Origin: Zizania palustris
Taxonomy: Eukaryota; Streptophyta; Magnoliopsida; Poales; Poaceae
Length of the DNA: 64,000 bases
Direction of reading: 5' to 3'
Assembly (NCBI GenBank): GCA_019279435.1
Contig: JAAALK010000079.1
Span: forward strand, 81,586,162-81,650,161
The notes beneath the pieces are model-generated. The model made no database searches and was not told the DNA's origin. It was given only the letters and a program-made list of their open reading frames with translations. Positions 23,001-32,931 of this stretch are shown here, piece after piece. The position numbers were made by a program, and so were the translations under genes. Each line of letters begins with the position of its first letter. The first letter of the stretch is position 1.

Positions 23001-24953
23001 TCCTAAATGCTGGCTCATGTCTCCACGTGTGTATTACTTGATAATCTAATGGGCTGCTTGTTTGAGGAATCAAATCACCATAGGACGAGTTGGTACATCA
23101 TGAGTCATGACCCATCAAAAGTTGTCCCATGATTATGGTGGGAGGACCCCATTCCTCTTTTTTCCCTACTAAGCATGTGGTTTTGAGGGATGAGGTGGTG
23201 ATGGAGTAATCCATCCTATTCAAATCAAAGAAGTGGTTAGGTTCATAGATGGAATTGGATGGTTGCATTAGTCATCCCATTCCATAACCAAACAGTCCAT
23301 AAGGGAACCAGGAAATCTGCCTGGTTGTCACCCATTAATTTTCTGACATTTTGTTTTTCATTCACTATACTGATCCCTTTCTTTTGATGAGCCCTATGGA
23401 AAAATGTAACCAACAACTGGTTTCATGTTGTCAATTCTCTTTTCTATGGTTATTAATCTAGTCATGTAATTTGTTGTAGGTTGCATTTAAGCACTGGCTT
23501 CCAATTGATGATGGGACAGAACCAGTGTTGGAGTCGGTTTACAACTGCGTTGTGGCAAGTACTCTGCTGGGGAGTATATTTGTTATGATTCCGCTCACAA
23601 GGTAGTTTTGAAGATTCGAACTACAAAATTCAATATAAAAATGTGGTTGTAGGTCTATTGTTTAACCTGCGGGTTCCCATAGATTAGATAAAAATGTCAA
23701 CGTCCATTAGACATTACACCAATCCAATATGCCAAACAAAGCCCTAGTACCGCACACATGGTGCAGTGTTGGCCTCTGGCCCCTGCCCACTGTGCCGCGG
23801 TTCCAACCCAACCCCATTGACCTCTGCCTATGCTTGCCGCACTGCTGTCCCTGCTCAACTCTGCCAGCCTCTACCCCTGCCCAACCCTGTCGGTCTGATT
23901 GTCTCTGAAAACTAGCAAAGTGGGTTTGTGGGGACAAACTGGGTTTGTGGAGACTTGATGGATCTAGGTTGGCCTATCAACTGATATAGAATGTGGTTCT
24001 GGTTTGAGGTGGGGTCCATGTAAGCTGCTGTGGGTGTAGGTCTATTGATTAACATGTGGGTCCCCGTGGGTCCCTATAAATTATATAAAAAACGTCAACG
24101 CCCATTAGACATTATACCAATCCAATAGACCAAACAAAAACCTAGTACCACAATGCCGTGACACCCTAGTCTGACCCTGTTGGCCGATCTGCCCCTGCCT
24201 GCCATGTCACCGCCCCTGCCCACTGTGCTGCCGCTCTAGCCCGACCTCACCGGCCTCTGCCCATGCTTGCTGCACTGCTGTCCCCGCTCGACTCTGCCTG
24301 ACCTCTACCCCTGACCAACCTTGTCGGCCTGATTGTCTCTGAAAACTAGCAAAGCGGTTTGCGGGGACAAACTGGGTTAGTGGGGACTTGGTGGGTCTAG
24401 GTCTAGGTTGGCCTTTCAACCTGATATGGAATGTGGTTCGGGCTTGAGGTGAGGGCTGGTCTGGGTCTGGAAATAACTAACCTAGACCCAACCTGCCCCA
24501 TTGCCACCCCTACAAGTACAAGGAATCAGAGTTATTTCATCAACATCTGCACATCTGTTGGAGTGATCTGATTCAGAAGCTAATGAATTGGTAATGCAGT
24601 GAGGAACATCAGCTGTTAAAAGAGGTCCAAGAAAGACTTTCTCTTCACCCATTGACTGCTCCGCTCTTGGGAAATGATCATGCAGAGTTTTGTCGTCGTG
24701 GTATCCCGGTAAGATATTGATCTACCGTACGTTCTTGTTTTCTTCACAAGTGTTGAATAACCTATACTACTGATGTTGACAGTCGGGAGTACTGCCCATT
24801 CTGGATGGCGACATGCTTGTGCAGTTCTTGGAGCTCACCAGCGAACAACAGAACGATGTTATTAATCCTGTTTCTCCAGGAAAGAAGCAACGCGATATCT
24901 CAGTTTCCCAGGTGATGCGAACGTTAGAGAGGGTCCATTACACACTCAGCTGA
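11086..24953 (+). CDS. CPSF_A/DDB1/SF3B3-family beta-propeller protein (At3g11960-type), 15 exons, one frame break
   Basis: Inferred exons: 11086-11301, 12066-12200, 12324-12403, 14953-15036, 16390-16495, 16605-16759, 16854-18753, 20015-20325, 20796-21108, 21834-21988, 22092-22230, 22776-22852, 23480-23601, 24600-24708, 24783-24953 (stop TGA). All have GT/AG borders and consistent phases except exon 10. The start is the first ATG, giving a Ser/Gly/Ala-rich N-terminus and then THYLAKRVLRGSPVLHIAQG. The middle (633-codon exon 7) is the MMS1/DDB1-like propeller region. Exons 10-14 hold the CPSF_A region, with RIAVGDCRDGVLFYSYHE and LVGDFALLNCETAVVSDRRG. The intended protein is about 1357 residues, similar to plant relatives and longer than SF3B3. 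Relatives act as protein scaffolds in splicing, RNA 3' processing or ubiquitin ligases; the role of this subgroup is not settled. In exon 10 the frame runs into TGA at 21888, while the conserved frame continues one base off after an A-run at 21875-21879. As written the product would stop after about 1118 residues. Exon 5 could start at 16390 or 16396. Confidence 0.85.
11373..11533. repeat. 59-base tandem duplication followed by poly-C and CA repeats in intron 1
   Basis: CCGAGTACGACGAGG at 11373 recurs at 11432, with essentially identical 59-base units running to GAGCGTTAGGAACCC. A run of 24 C follows at 11486-11509, then CCCACCCA and a CA repeat to about 11533. It lies in intron 1 of the host gene. 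Near-identity of the two units suggests a recent duplication or an assembly artefact at the homopolymer. Confidence 0.85.
12604..12779 (-). repeat. 3' LTR of the intron-3 element
   Basis: 176 bases, repeated at 14300-14495 with a few substitutions and a roughly 20-base length difference near the inner end. It is followed on the right by a C/T-rich tract (purine-rich on the element strand), as expected of a polypurine tract. Confidence 0.8.
14300..14495 (-). repeat. 5' LTR of the intron-3 element
   Basis: 196 bases, matching 12604-12779. The primer-binding site abuts its left edge (14285-14299 region on the minus strand). It is flanked on the right by CATAT, identical to the left flank of the element. 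Confidence 0.8.
15416..16070. repeat. Composite repeat in intron 4, with a fold-back and a Helitron-like end motif
   Basis: AGTGCCCATGCGTTGCAACG at about 15610 resembles the conserved terminal region of a grass Helitron-type repeat. TTAAAAGAAGCTAGTGG at about 15645 recurs as its reverse complement at about 15863-15879, forming a roughly 235-base fold-back. The surrounding sequence (GAATAGTACC / GAACAGTACC words near 15460-15490, and TCATGGATCC near 16030) looks like an LTR fragment. Exact borders and target duplications were not found, so only a repeat-derived intron segment is claimed. Confidence 0.45.
18754..20014 (+). other. Intron 7 of the host gene, no feature seen
   Basis: 1261 bases of AT-rich intron between donor GTAAGTTT and acceptor TTCTTCAG. 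No coding sequence or clear repeat structure was recognised. Alternating T/G/C/A-rich words near 19905-19980 look like simple low-complexity sequence. Confidence 0.6.
22403..22564. mobile_element. MITE-like fold-back in intron 11
   Basis: GGGGCTATGGGCAAAAATTT at the left pairs imperfectly with the reverse complement of CCAAATTTTGCCAGGGCATC at the right, making a roughly 160-base inverted-repeat unit with no coding sequence. The family was not identified and the target duplication is unclear. Confidence 0.45.
23051..23298. mobile_element. MITE-like element in intron 12
   Basis: It starts GGGCTGCTTGTTTGAGG and ends ATAACCAAACAGTCC. The ends are imperfect inverted repeats of the G-rich/TTTGG kind common in grass miniature hAT-like elements. 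About 248 bases, no coding sequence. No convincing target duplication, so the exact ends are tentative. Confidence 0.45.
23649..24440. repeat. Tandem duplication, period about 387 bases, in intron 13
   Basis: GTAGGTCTATTG at 23649 recurs at 24036. Both units continue through CATTAGACATTA, then a C-rich tract, TCTCTGAAAACTAGCAAAG and GGGGACAAACTGGGTT. The units have diverged by scattered substitutions and small indels, so it is an old duplication. It accounts for most of this 998-base intron. Confidence 0.8.
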
Positions 24954-25230
24954 GGTGTTCTGTGATCATTCAACTTGTCCGATTTGTACCGTTCGACATG
25001 TATGTCTCCAATATGCTGATATCTGAGTGGCATCATCGCTGAATTTGGCGCCGATGTTATCCCTGAGTCCGCAAATGAAGATTCTACTGGAGCACATAAC
25101 CGATAAACCCTACATGTAGCGACTTGTGTTTCACTGTGGAATATTGGAATGGTCCATCTCGCAGCAGACCTGGTCGTGCTCTAGTTAAAGCCTTGTAAAT
25201 AACCAATAATATTTGGCAATAGAACATGAG
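24954..25230 (+). terminator. Probable 3' UTR and polyadenylation region of the host gene
   Basis: After the TGA at 24951 there are about 250 bases with no repeat signature, with an AATAAT (25205-25210) and T/G-rich sequence nearby. Plant polyadenylation signals are loose, so the end is approximate. Confidence 0.4.
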
Positions 25231-25914
25231 TGCACACCTTAATTGACGATGGCCTGTTATATGGAACTCCATTGTGGTATATCCCAATTTATTGATTCAG
25301 GGACGGTATGCAAGAATTGATCTTTTGGTATTTGCAACATAAGCTATCCCTAGGAGCATCAGTAAAACTACGTTAATAGTTATAGTTAGTACACGTCCAA
25401 TTCAGATGATCAAACAGCATAACGAATCGATGATGCATACAAAGGTTACAGATGAATCAGATCGTTAGCTGATTCTCTTCACCTGGAGTAGAACACTGCG
25501 TTGAGAAGGGAGAGGAGCTGCAAAACGATGACAACTTGACAAGGGGGTGAGTCGTGTCGCGGCACGGCTTACCCTGGAGGAAAAATGATTATTTGTCACT
25601 ATTAAATCATTTTTTGTCAATCACATAATACCATTTGGGTTAATAAATGTGAATCATGATGACAAAAATACGAATCCACTTTTTGAAAGCGGGGGCAAAT
25701 TATCTCTCCACCCATAGACCACACATTGTGGTGAGAGTTGAGAAGGATAAGACCTTTGCCATTTATCATAATTTGCCTTTATATTAACAAAAAATGGACA
25801 ATATCTTTTGTTACTAATTTCTAGCCATCATTAAGATAATTGTAATCAAAAGCACACTAAATTAATTTTACAAAATTGGTTTAAAAATTGATCTCGTTCG
25901 CACAAAAAATTAAC
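25231..25914. other. Gene-free interval between the host gene and element B
   Basis: AT-rich sequence with no supported coding frame. Words such as ATTAAATCATTTTTTGTC and CACACATTGTGGTGAG suggest old repeat debris, but no ends were resolved. Confidence 0.5.
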
Positions 25915-25919
25915 AGACG

Positions 25920-27378
25920 TGTTGACACCAAAGCGTGTCGGCACACTGACATCAATCCGATGATCCAAAATCATGCATATACTTAGGAGTAAACCCCTAA
26001 GCGTAACACAACGCCGACGTCGCGTTCCGATGACCCTTAAACAATGGTAAAGGAATAACGGAGCCAGACAATCAAATAACTTCAAAGCAAAATTATTCAA
26101 CTAACCGAATTACAGAAAAAATAATTAAACCGAACCGGACAAACGAAGCCGATTGGATCGAAGTGTGCTGTGCAAAGGGGTCACCGAAGGGTACCTTCGG
26201 CGTCTGTATCAATCTGACTGAAGACATGCTCCAGACAGACCGATTGACACAAAAATCACCTCCGAATGACAGGGTTCAGTGCGAAGTCTCCGACACGGCA
26301 ATACTAATGCGAAGTGCTCTGGTGCAACAAAGATCAACGCGAGGACTCTGACTTAGTGTAATCCCATAGCAAATTGGTCCCGACGCGATGTGGCTCCGGC
26401 GCGAAGCAACCCCAACGTGAAATATATCCTACGCGAAGACACTCCGGCACGCGAAGGCGCTCAGGCTAGCAATAGTGTGACGACTCCAGCACAGTAATGT
26501 CGAGCCGAAGACCTGCCGGAGATAGGTTTGACAGCCTCTGAAACAAGCTTCCTGGCTCTGGAGATCACCTTCCTAGGGTTAGATTAGAGTGAAAATCCTT
26601 GGCGAAGGAGTTCTGAACGTAAACCCTGCAAAAACACAAAGATCAAGTGCCAATTCGGCCTAGAGACCGAATTACCAAGTGTAGCAATAGGAAAACAGAC
26701 ATAACGAAGGGTAGCAATCTGTTACGTAGATTAATGGATGATTCACAGGCGAACTAACAAGGCGATAGCAATTTGTTACGTAGATTAACAGATGATTCAC
26801 AAGCGAATCAATAAGGATTTACCACAGTTTCGTCGTGATGCACGGAGAGTTTATGCCGCAAACTCACAAAAATGTACTGTAGAGCTACTCCTAGGACAGG
26901 AAAATAGATTGAAAGTAACGCGATTCAAAACTAGGGTTTTGAGTTGATCTGTGTAGATTGATTTGAATTGGCCTCACCCCTATATTTATAGGGGCTAGTC
27001 TTGACGCACCTGGCTACATCTCTAACTCTAACCTGATTAGGATTCAGCTAAAACAGATAAGATTTATTAGGGATCATAACGACCCGAAACCTTAATAGAT
27101 TCACTCCTAGGCCTACCCGAAGTGGGCTTTCGGCAAGCCTACCGAAGTAGGATCACTAGGCCGAAGCCTGTTGGCGGAGCAAGCCGTCGAAGGGGCCCTT
27201 CAGGCCGAAGCTGGCCTACAAAGCAGACCGCCGAAGGGGCAGCCGAAGCCCCATGCGGATGGGCCTTTGGCACTCCAAGGCTTCGGCCTGTGCCAGGAAT
27301 TGCATATTTTCGGTCCAAACTACCAATTTTGACTTTTGGACAATCTTGACCATTAATGCCATTTTTTTGATATCAACA
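25920..27378 (-). repeat. Element B 3' LTR (1459 bases)
   Basis: TGTTGACACC...ATATCAACA ends, with a TATA-like CCCTATATTTATAGGGG near 26980. CCGAAG and CTTCGG words are concentrated at 26150-26520 and 27115-27290. A roughly 58-base direct repeat around TAGCAATCTGTTACGTAGAT occurs near 26705-26810. The adjoining CATGCCCTCCTACG (27379-27392) is a polypurine tract when read on the element strand, as expected beside a 3' LTR. Confidence 0.85.
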
Positions 27379-27747
27379 CATGCCCTCCTACGTTTTGGCA
27401 AACTTTTGTGAGCAAAAAGCACAACGAGCGAAGGGCGATATGCTCCATATCGGCCTTTTGGCACTTAAGCATTTTGCCACACACTTGGGAAGTATTTTTC
27501 AAATACCTACCATTCAAAGATCTACGGAATCACTCTTCTTGAAGTGACTCTAGCAAATATGCATTGCTTGGAGAGATTCCAACAACTCTAAAAGGACCTT
27601 CTCAACTAGGAGACCATTTACCAAATTTTGGGCTCTTAGTGCCTAAAGGCAAAATTGTCTTCCAAACCAAGTCACCAACTTGAAACGATTTTGCTCTCAC
27701 CTCTTATTATAAGCTCTAGCCACTCTTCTTTTGTCCCTTTCTATTGC

Positions 27748-28707
27748 CTATAGAGCTCTTAACCTCTTATCGTTCACCTCTTCCAAATTATCCTTCAAAA
27801 GAGTTTCATACTCATCGACCGATAAGCCATCTTGCTTAAGCAACCTTAATAAGCCAAGATTCACCTCTACGGGTAAAACGACTTCTTGTCCATACACCAA
27901 CTCATATGGACTTACCTTGGTGGCACCATGCTTTGCAACTCTACATGCCCATAATGCCTTAGAAAGCACTTCATGCCACCTTCCAGGAAAATCTTCAATC
28001 TTTTTCTTAATGAGCTTAACCACAATTTTATTACTAGATTCGGCCTGACCATTGGCCTGAGCATAATATGGTGAAGAGTTTACCAATTTTATACCATAAG
28101 ATTCGGCAAAATCACATACTTCTTTAGAAACAAATGAAGCATCCTGATCTATAGTAAGAGTTTGAGGAATACCAAATCTATGTATAATGTGCTTCAAGAT
28201 GAAATCAATTACCTCATTTTGCGTCATGTTCTTGAGAGGCACGACCTCGGTCCACTTGGTGAAGTAATCTGTAGCCATCAACACGAATCGATTCCCTTTT
28301 GAAGAGGAAGGATAAATTTGGCCGATAAAGTCCAGTCCTCCAACAGAGGGGTCCGATGCGTGAAGACCTCTGGCGGGCGGAAGGATTCGGCGCGAGGGAT
28401 CCAGCGCATAGGGCCTTCTGGTAGACGAAGGACTTCGGCACAGAGGTTTTGGTGCGCAGCAGCCTCCGATGGGCGAAGAGCTCTGGCACGAGGCCTCCGG
28501 CACGCAACATGTCAGTTCGGAGCCTCTAGGTTCAGGTGAAACAGAAACTTCAAGCACCGGCTTCCTTTGTATAAAACATCTGCCCATTTTAACTTGATAG
28601 CTAGATGCTTGCTGAGCCAAGTCATTTTCTACTGAATTGGCTTCTGTAGACACATGTGAAATCTCAAAATCATCAAGAGTAGCAATTATGTATAGACATT
28701 TATCCAA
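27748..28707 (-). pseudogene. Element B RNase H C-terminus fused to integrase core, through a motif-filled linker
   Basis: A 319-codon open frame begins in the second RNase H (ISHVSTEANSVENDLAQQAS). It passes through a linker of about 85 residues encoded by CCGAAG/CTTCGG-type repeats and enters the integrase core (DFIGQIYPSSSKGNRFVLM, then ATDYFTKWTEVV, FGIPQTLTIDQDASFVS and YYAQANGQAES). The first two catalytic aspartates are recognisable. The DDE glutamate should lie downstream in AES/SSNK-type sequence. The integrase N-terminal HHCC zinc-binding domain, present in element C at 46941-47402, is absent here, so a deletion joined the two enzymes in one frame. Unlikely to be functional. Confidence 0.8.
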
Positions 28708-28752
28708 GTAGCTATTTAGCAGACCATTAAAACATTGGGCATCTTTAGCTAC

Positions 28753-29747
28753 CTACCGAACTACTAATAATGAATCACCATATGCATGAATATATTTAAC
28801 ATCCATGGAGCTTAACAATTCAAGTCTTAGCAACAAAGCTTCATATTCGACTTGATTATTAGTATAAGGAAATTCTAACCGGGCCAAGGTCTCAAAACTC
28901 ATACCACTAGGTGATATGAGCACAACTCCAACACATTGGCCATTCTTGCAAGCCAAATCATCAAAGTAAAGTTTCCATGGTACCACCTCAATCAAAGTAG
29001 CATCACTACTCCAATTGACATCTACATGGTGATCAACTATAAAATTTGCGACAACTTGACCTTTCATAGCTTTCAGAGGTTCATAAGCCAAATCGTACTC
29101 AATCAAAGCATAAGCCCACTTTCTGATTCTCCCACTCAGAATCGGTTTTTGCAACATGTACTTTATGACATCAGTTTGACAAGTAATAATACATGTTCCA
29201 GATAGAAGATAATGGCGGAGTTTGGTACATGCGTAATAAAGTGATAAACATAAACGCTCTAAGAACACGTACCTCATATCAGCATCCAATAGGTGGCGAC
29301 TCAAGAATGTGATGATGTACTCTTTTCCCTCCACTTCCTGAGTTAGCACAACTCCTATCATGCTATCTTCTGCAGCAACGTATAGCCGAAATGGAATCCC
29401 GACTTTTGGTGCTCTTACCACAGGTGGTGATGACAAGCACTCTTTAATCTTCTCAAAAACGCGTTGCTGACTTGCCCCCAAGTGAATTCTGCTTCGTTAT
29501 TTAGCCAAAGTATAGGGATAAAAGCATCAATCTTGTCAGACAAGTTAGATATGAAGCGACACAGATAATTCACCTTGCCTAGCAACTTTTGAACATCTTT
29601 CTTGCATGTCGGCGCTTCACAGTTCTTAATCTTCTCAAGTCTCTTAGGATCAATCTCAATACCTCTTTCATGAATCATGAATCCTAAGAACTTGCCCGCT
29701 AAAAGCACACTTGAGCGGGCTTATCTTTAAGTCATACTGACGCATTC
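28753..29747 (-). pseudogene. Element B RT C-terminus and gypsy RNase H
   Basis: The piece 29708-29415 encodes FLGFMIHERGIEIDPKRLEK and KVNYLCRFISNLSDKI, the end of the RT. The piece 29481-28753 encodes the connection, gypsy RNase H (VLTQEVEGKEYIITFLSRHL) and the start of the second RNase H (LYFDDLACKNGQCVG, where family members read FDGSACKNGQG). A frame change separates them near 29450. The region ends at 29747, where copia element D inserted. Confidence 0.8.
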
Positions 29748-31715
29748 TGTTGGACCGGAAACGGCGACCAGAGGGGGGGGGGGTGAATGGGAGCTTTTAA
29801 AATTTCGGGCTAAAAACTAGCCTTCGGTTTCAGTTCTGTCTTCTGCGGAACAGGCTTCGAACACTACCTTCGAAGGTCCGATTCGGAGGTACTTCGACAC
29901 CTTCGAACACAGGCTTCGGAGGAGCAAAAATTCGAAGCCAAGAAGACTTCGCTCCACTTACAACCCTCGAAAATCTACTCTGCTAAGTCAGTGCAGGCTC
30001 CGCACACAGGGTGCTTCGAGCAGGCTTCGCACTTCACCCTTCGCAAGAGTGGACACCCCTCTGAGGACTTCGACCTAGTACTTGGCAGCAGCAACTGGTG
30101 CTGGGCTTCGTACACGAAGGTCTACACGCACACAAGCAAACTACACTAAGGGCTTCGACACAAGAAGCAAAACGGGCCTCGGTCAGGGCTACGCTAGTAA
30201 GCAGCGAGGTCTCGCCTCCTGTTACACAGAGCGAATGCACACTGACAAAACACACTTCGCACAAAAACTACCTTCGCCTCAACAGGCTTCGGTGCACTAC
30301 AACAGGCGAGGTATGTAACGCGAGCTCAAGCAAAAAGCACAGGAAGCCAGGCTTCGCCGCTTGAACACGGAACACAAAATAGATTGAACTCTGGATTAAT
30401 TACAACGAGGTATGTGGCTACAGGAGCTCAACAGTAAATGCTCAAAGTGTTAAATGTTACCTACTGAGCCCCCATATTTATAGCCCACAGTTCACCCAAA
30501 GGAAATGACTACTTTACCCCTAGGGTTTACAAAGGATTTGACTCTACAGAACTAAGGGGTACAAAAGGTAGTCCACCTTTATTCTGGAGGCTTCTCTGTC
30601 AGCTTTGCAGAGGGGACAGTGTCAGCCTTTTACAGAACAGACAGTGTCAGCCTTTGCAGTCTTTGACCTTCTGGAATCCTCTCTTCGCACGCGAGGGTGC
30701 GGTAGCTTCGGTGAGAAGCCTGAAGCCAGATGGCCTTCGCTTCACCGAAGTCAGTCTCCGATACACTGACGGTTTTGAGCCGAAGCCGTCAAAGCCCTTG
30801 GGCCTTCGCACCAACACCTCCGGAGTGGACCACCACGGCTTCGCAGCTACACCCAGCTCGAACTCCGTCAGTCCGTGTACCGAAGCCATGCAGGCCGAAG
30901 CACCTCAAGTCATCCTCACTCCGAAGCCCCACCTTCGGAGTACCACCCTTCGAAGTCCCTCCTTCGTCCAAGGCCTTCGCATGAAGCATTCCATGAGCAC
31001 TTCGACGCAGTGTCTCTCCGCGAGCACACTCCTCGACGAGCCTCACCCGGACCATGCCTTCGATGCGCCTCGACTTTGAGACCTTCGTCGGGCAACTTCG
31101 AGTGTCTCCCTCCGGAGCACACTTCGAACCCTTCCCTCCGCAGAGGACTTGTTCCAACCAACTCCGAAGTCACTCCATTCGGAGTACCTTCGAAGTGCCT
31201 CACCTCCGAGGACTTTGTCTCGGAGTACCTTCACCCGGAGCCATGCTCCGCACTCTCTGCCTTCACCTGGCACGCCTCGACCCGAGGACCGACCCGGACC
31301 ACCTTCGCATCCACCGTGACTGAGCTCCCCGCTCCCTGGCATCAAGCCTCCCGCTTGACCCAGGTTCACCTGCTGCAAACCTTGTCCGTCGCCTCCGAAG
31401 TCCCTGCGCACCACAGACAAGCAGACAAGTGTTTCCAGTACTCCGGAGACCTCTCCGGGTTAGCAACCTCCGGCACACACTCCGGTGTACCGCCCAAAGT
31501 ACCGAACCCTTCGGTACTGTCGGACCCCTCCGACGAGCATACTCCGCTGCAACAGCTGCAGCAAGCAACCACCGAACACCCTTCGGTGAAACCACCTCCG
31601 AACACCCTTCGGAGGTACAACCTCCGAAGTCCCTCTGGAGGTACCCTTCGAACAGAGGGTAAAAATCCTGTCAATCACTCATCACAAAACACCGAAACCA
31701 ACCCTTGGTTTCTCA
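29748..31715 (-). repeat. Element D 3' LTR (1968 bases)
   Basis: Plus-strand edges TGTTGGACCGG and GGTTTCTCA. It differs from the partner LTR by a G-run of 11 against 8 near 29771-29783, scattered single-base indels and few substitutions. A TATA-like CATATTTATAG is near 30472. It is densely filled with CTTCGG, CCGAAG, CTCCGAAG and CTTCGGAG words. A polypurine tract adjoins at 31716. Long open frames on either strand inside it have no known domain and follow from the repeat composition. Confidence 0.9.
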
Positions 31716-32930
31716 ATCTCCCCCTTGATGAGTGCATTGACAACCAAATCCAAGTTCAAGAAAATTTAAAAATTTTCAGCACACAAGTGACCATAAAAAC
31801 TCAGAAAAGAGCCAAATCATGTCACTTGATAAAAGAATTTTCCTCCCCCTTTCTCAAAAGAGTAAAAGCCCCTTCGGTAATAAAAACTCCCCCTGAATTA
31901 AATTATCCCCCTTTGGCAAACAAAGAGCCTTTATGTCATGATTTCTACCCCTTTGGAAATTATACCCCTTGCGGTAGAGAACGAGGAATTTCTCCCCCTT
32001 TGGAAATTATACCCCTTGCGGTAGAGAACGAGGAATTTCTCCCCCTTTGGCAATGCAAGCATCAAGGAGCATGTAAAAGATGCAAAGCTGTGAATTGAGC
32101 AAAATGGCAAAGACATATGAAGCAAAAATATGCCAACAATAATACCAATGATCATGGGCTCAACTCAAATTAATATTCTCCAAAAGCATGATGAAGCATG
32201 TGATTTGATCAATTTTGAAATAAAAGCATCACCACTTACTCAAGGAAACTAGACAAGTAAGAGCAAGGACTGCGCAAAGCTAGTCAGTTTCTACTCTAGA
32301 CAGACAAGTCCAGTTCAAATGGAGCTTGAAAAGCAAACTTGATAATCAATGAATTTTGTTGTTCTTTTCTTAGTGTCAGGGGTTATTTGTTTGTCCACCT
32401 TATACTTTCCAATCTGGCCAAGCCTAGGCATGAAAACCATAAGAAGCTTAAGGCATAGATTTTGGCATACACTGCGCTATTCCAGTTCAGACCAATGTGC
32501 AATGGTAAGCAGTCTAGAATAGGGTAGTGCGACAAACAAACCCACCTGGATCTTTTAACTTAAAGCATGCAAATCATGGAATTTTTGATTTTAACCAAGG
32601 GAACCAATTGTTTGGTACTTTATGAATATCCATGAAAATTGAGAACAATTTTTCAAGTTGCAATTTTTAGCATCCAAAGAAATGTGTCTCGTTATCAAGC
32701 AGATAAAAGATAGCTAAAGCAGTCCTGCCTAAACATGCTAGATTCAAGACTAAGCAGTGAGCACGATTTGATTTTGAAAATGAAACACCATGCATATGAA
32801 TGTGCCAGATGAATTAACAAGAGCTGAGCTGACATGATTTCATGAATTATAAGCAGGCATATAAGTGCAAAATATGTAAATGCAATTTCCGCACAATTAG
32901 CAAAAGCACATCCATCTAAAACAGCTCCCC
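31716..32930 (-). other. Element D 3' non-coding region with repeated polypurine tracts
   Basis: No coding domain. On the element strand AAGGGGGAG-type tracts occur several times between 31716 and 32050, the last abutting the LTR. A 47-base tandem repeat (CTTTGGAAATTATACCCC at 31951 and 31998, partial at 32045) contains two of them. The region from 32100 to 32930 is AT-rich with no domain seen. Several candidate plus-strand primers near the 3' LTR are a feature of some plant copia lineages. Confidence 0.65.
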
Positions 32931-32931
32931 C

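Noticed and set aside
30654..32098. Plus-strand open frame of about 407 codons in the element D LTR
   Set aside because: It is antisense within an LTR, repeated at 39526-40635 in the partner LTR, low-complexity (driven by CTTCGG/CCGAAG words), and has no domain or independent start context.
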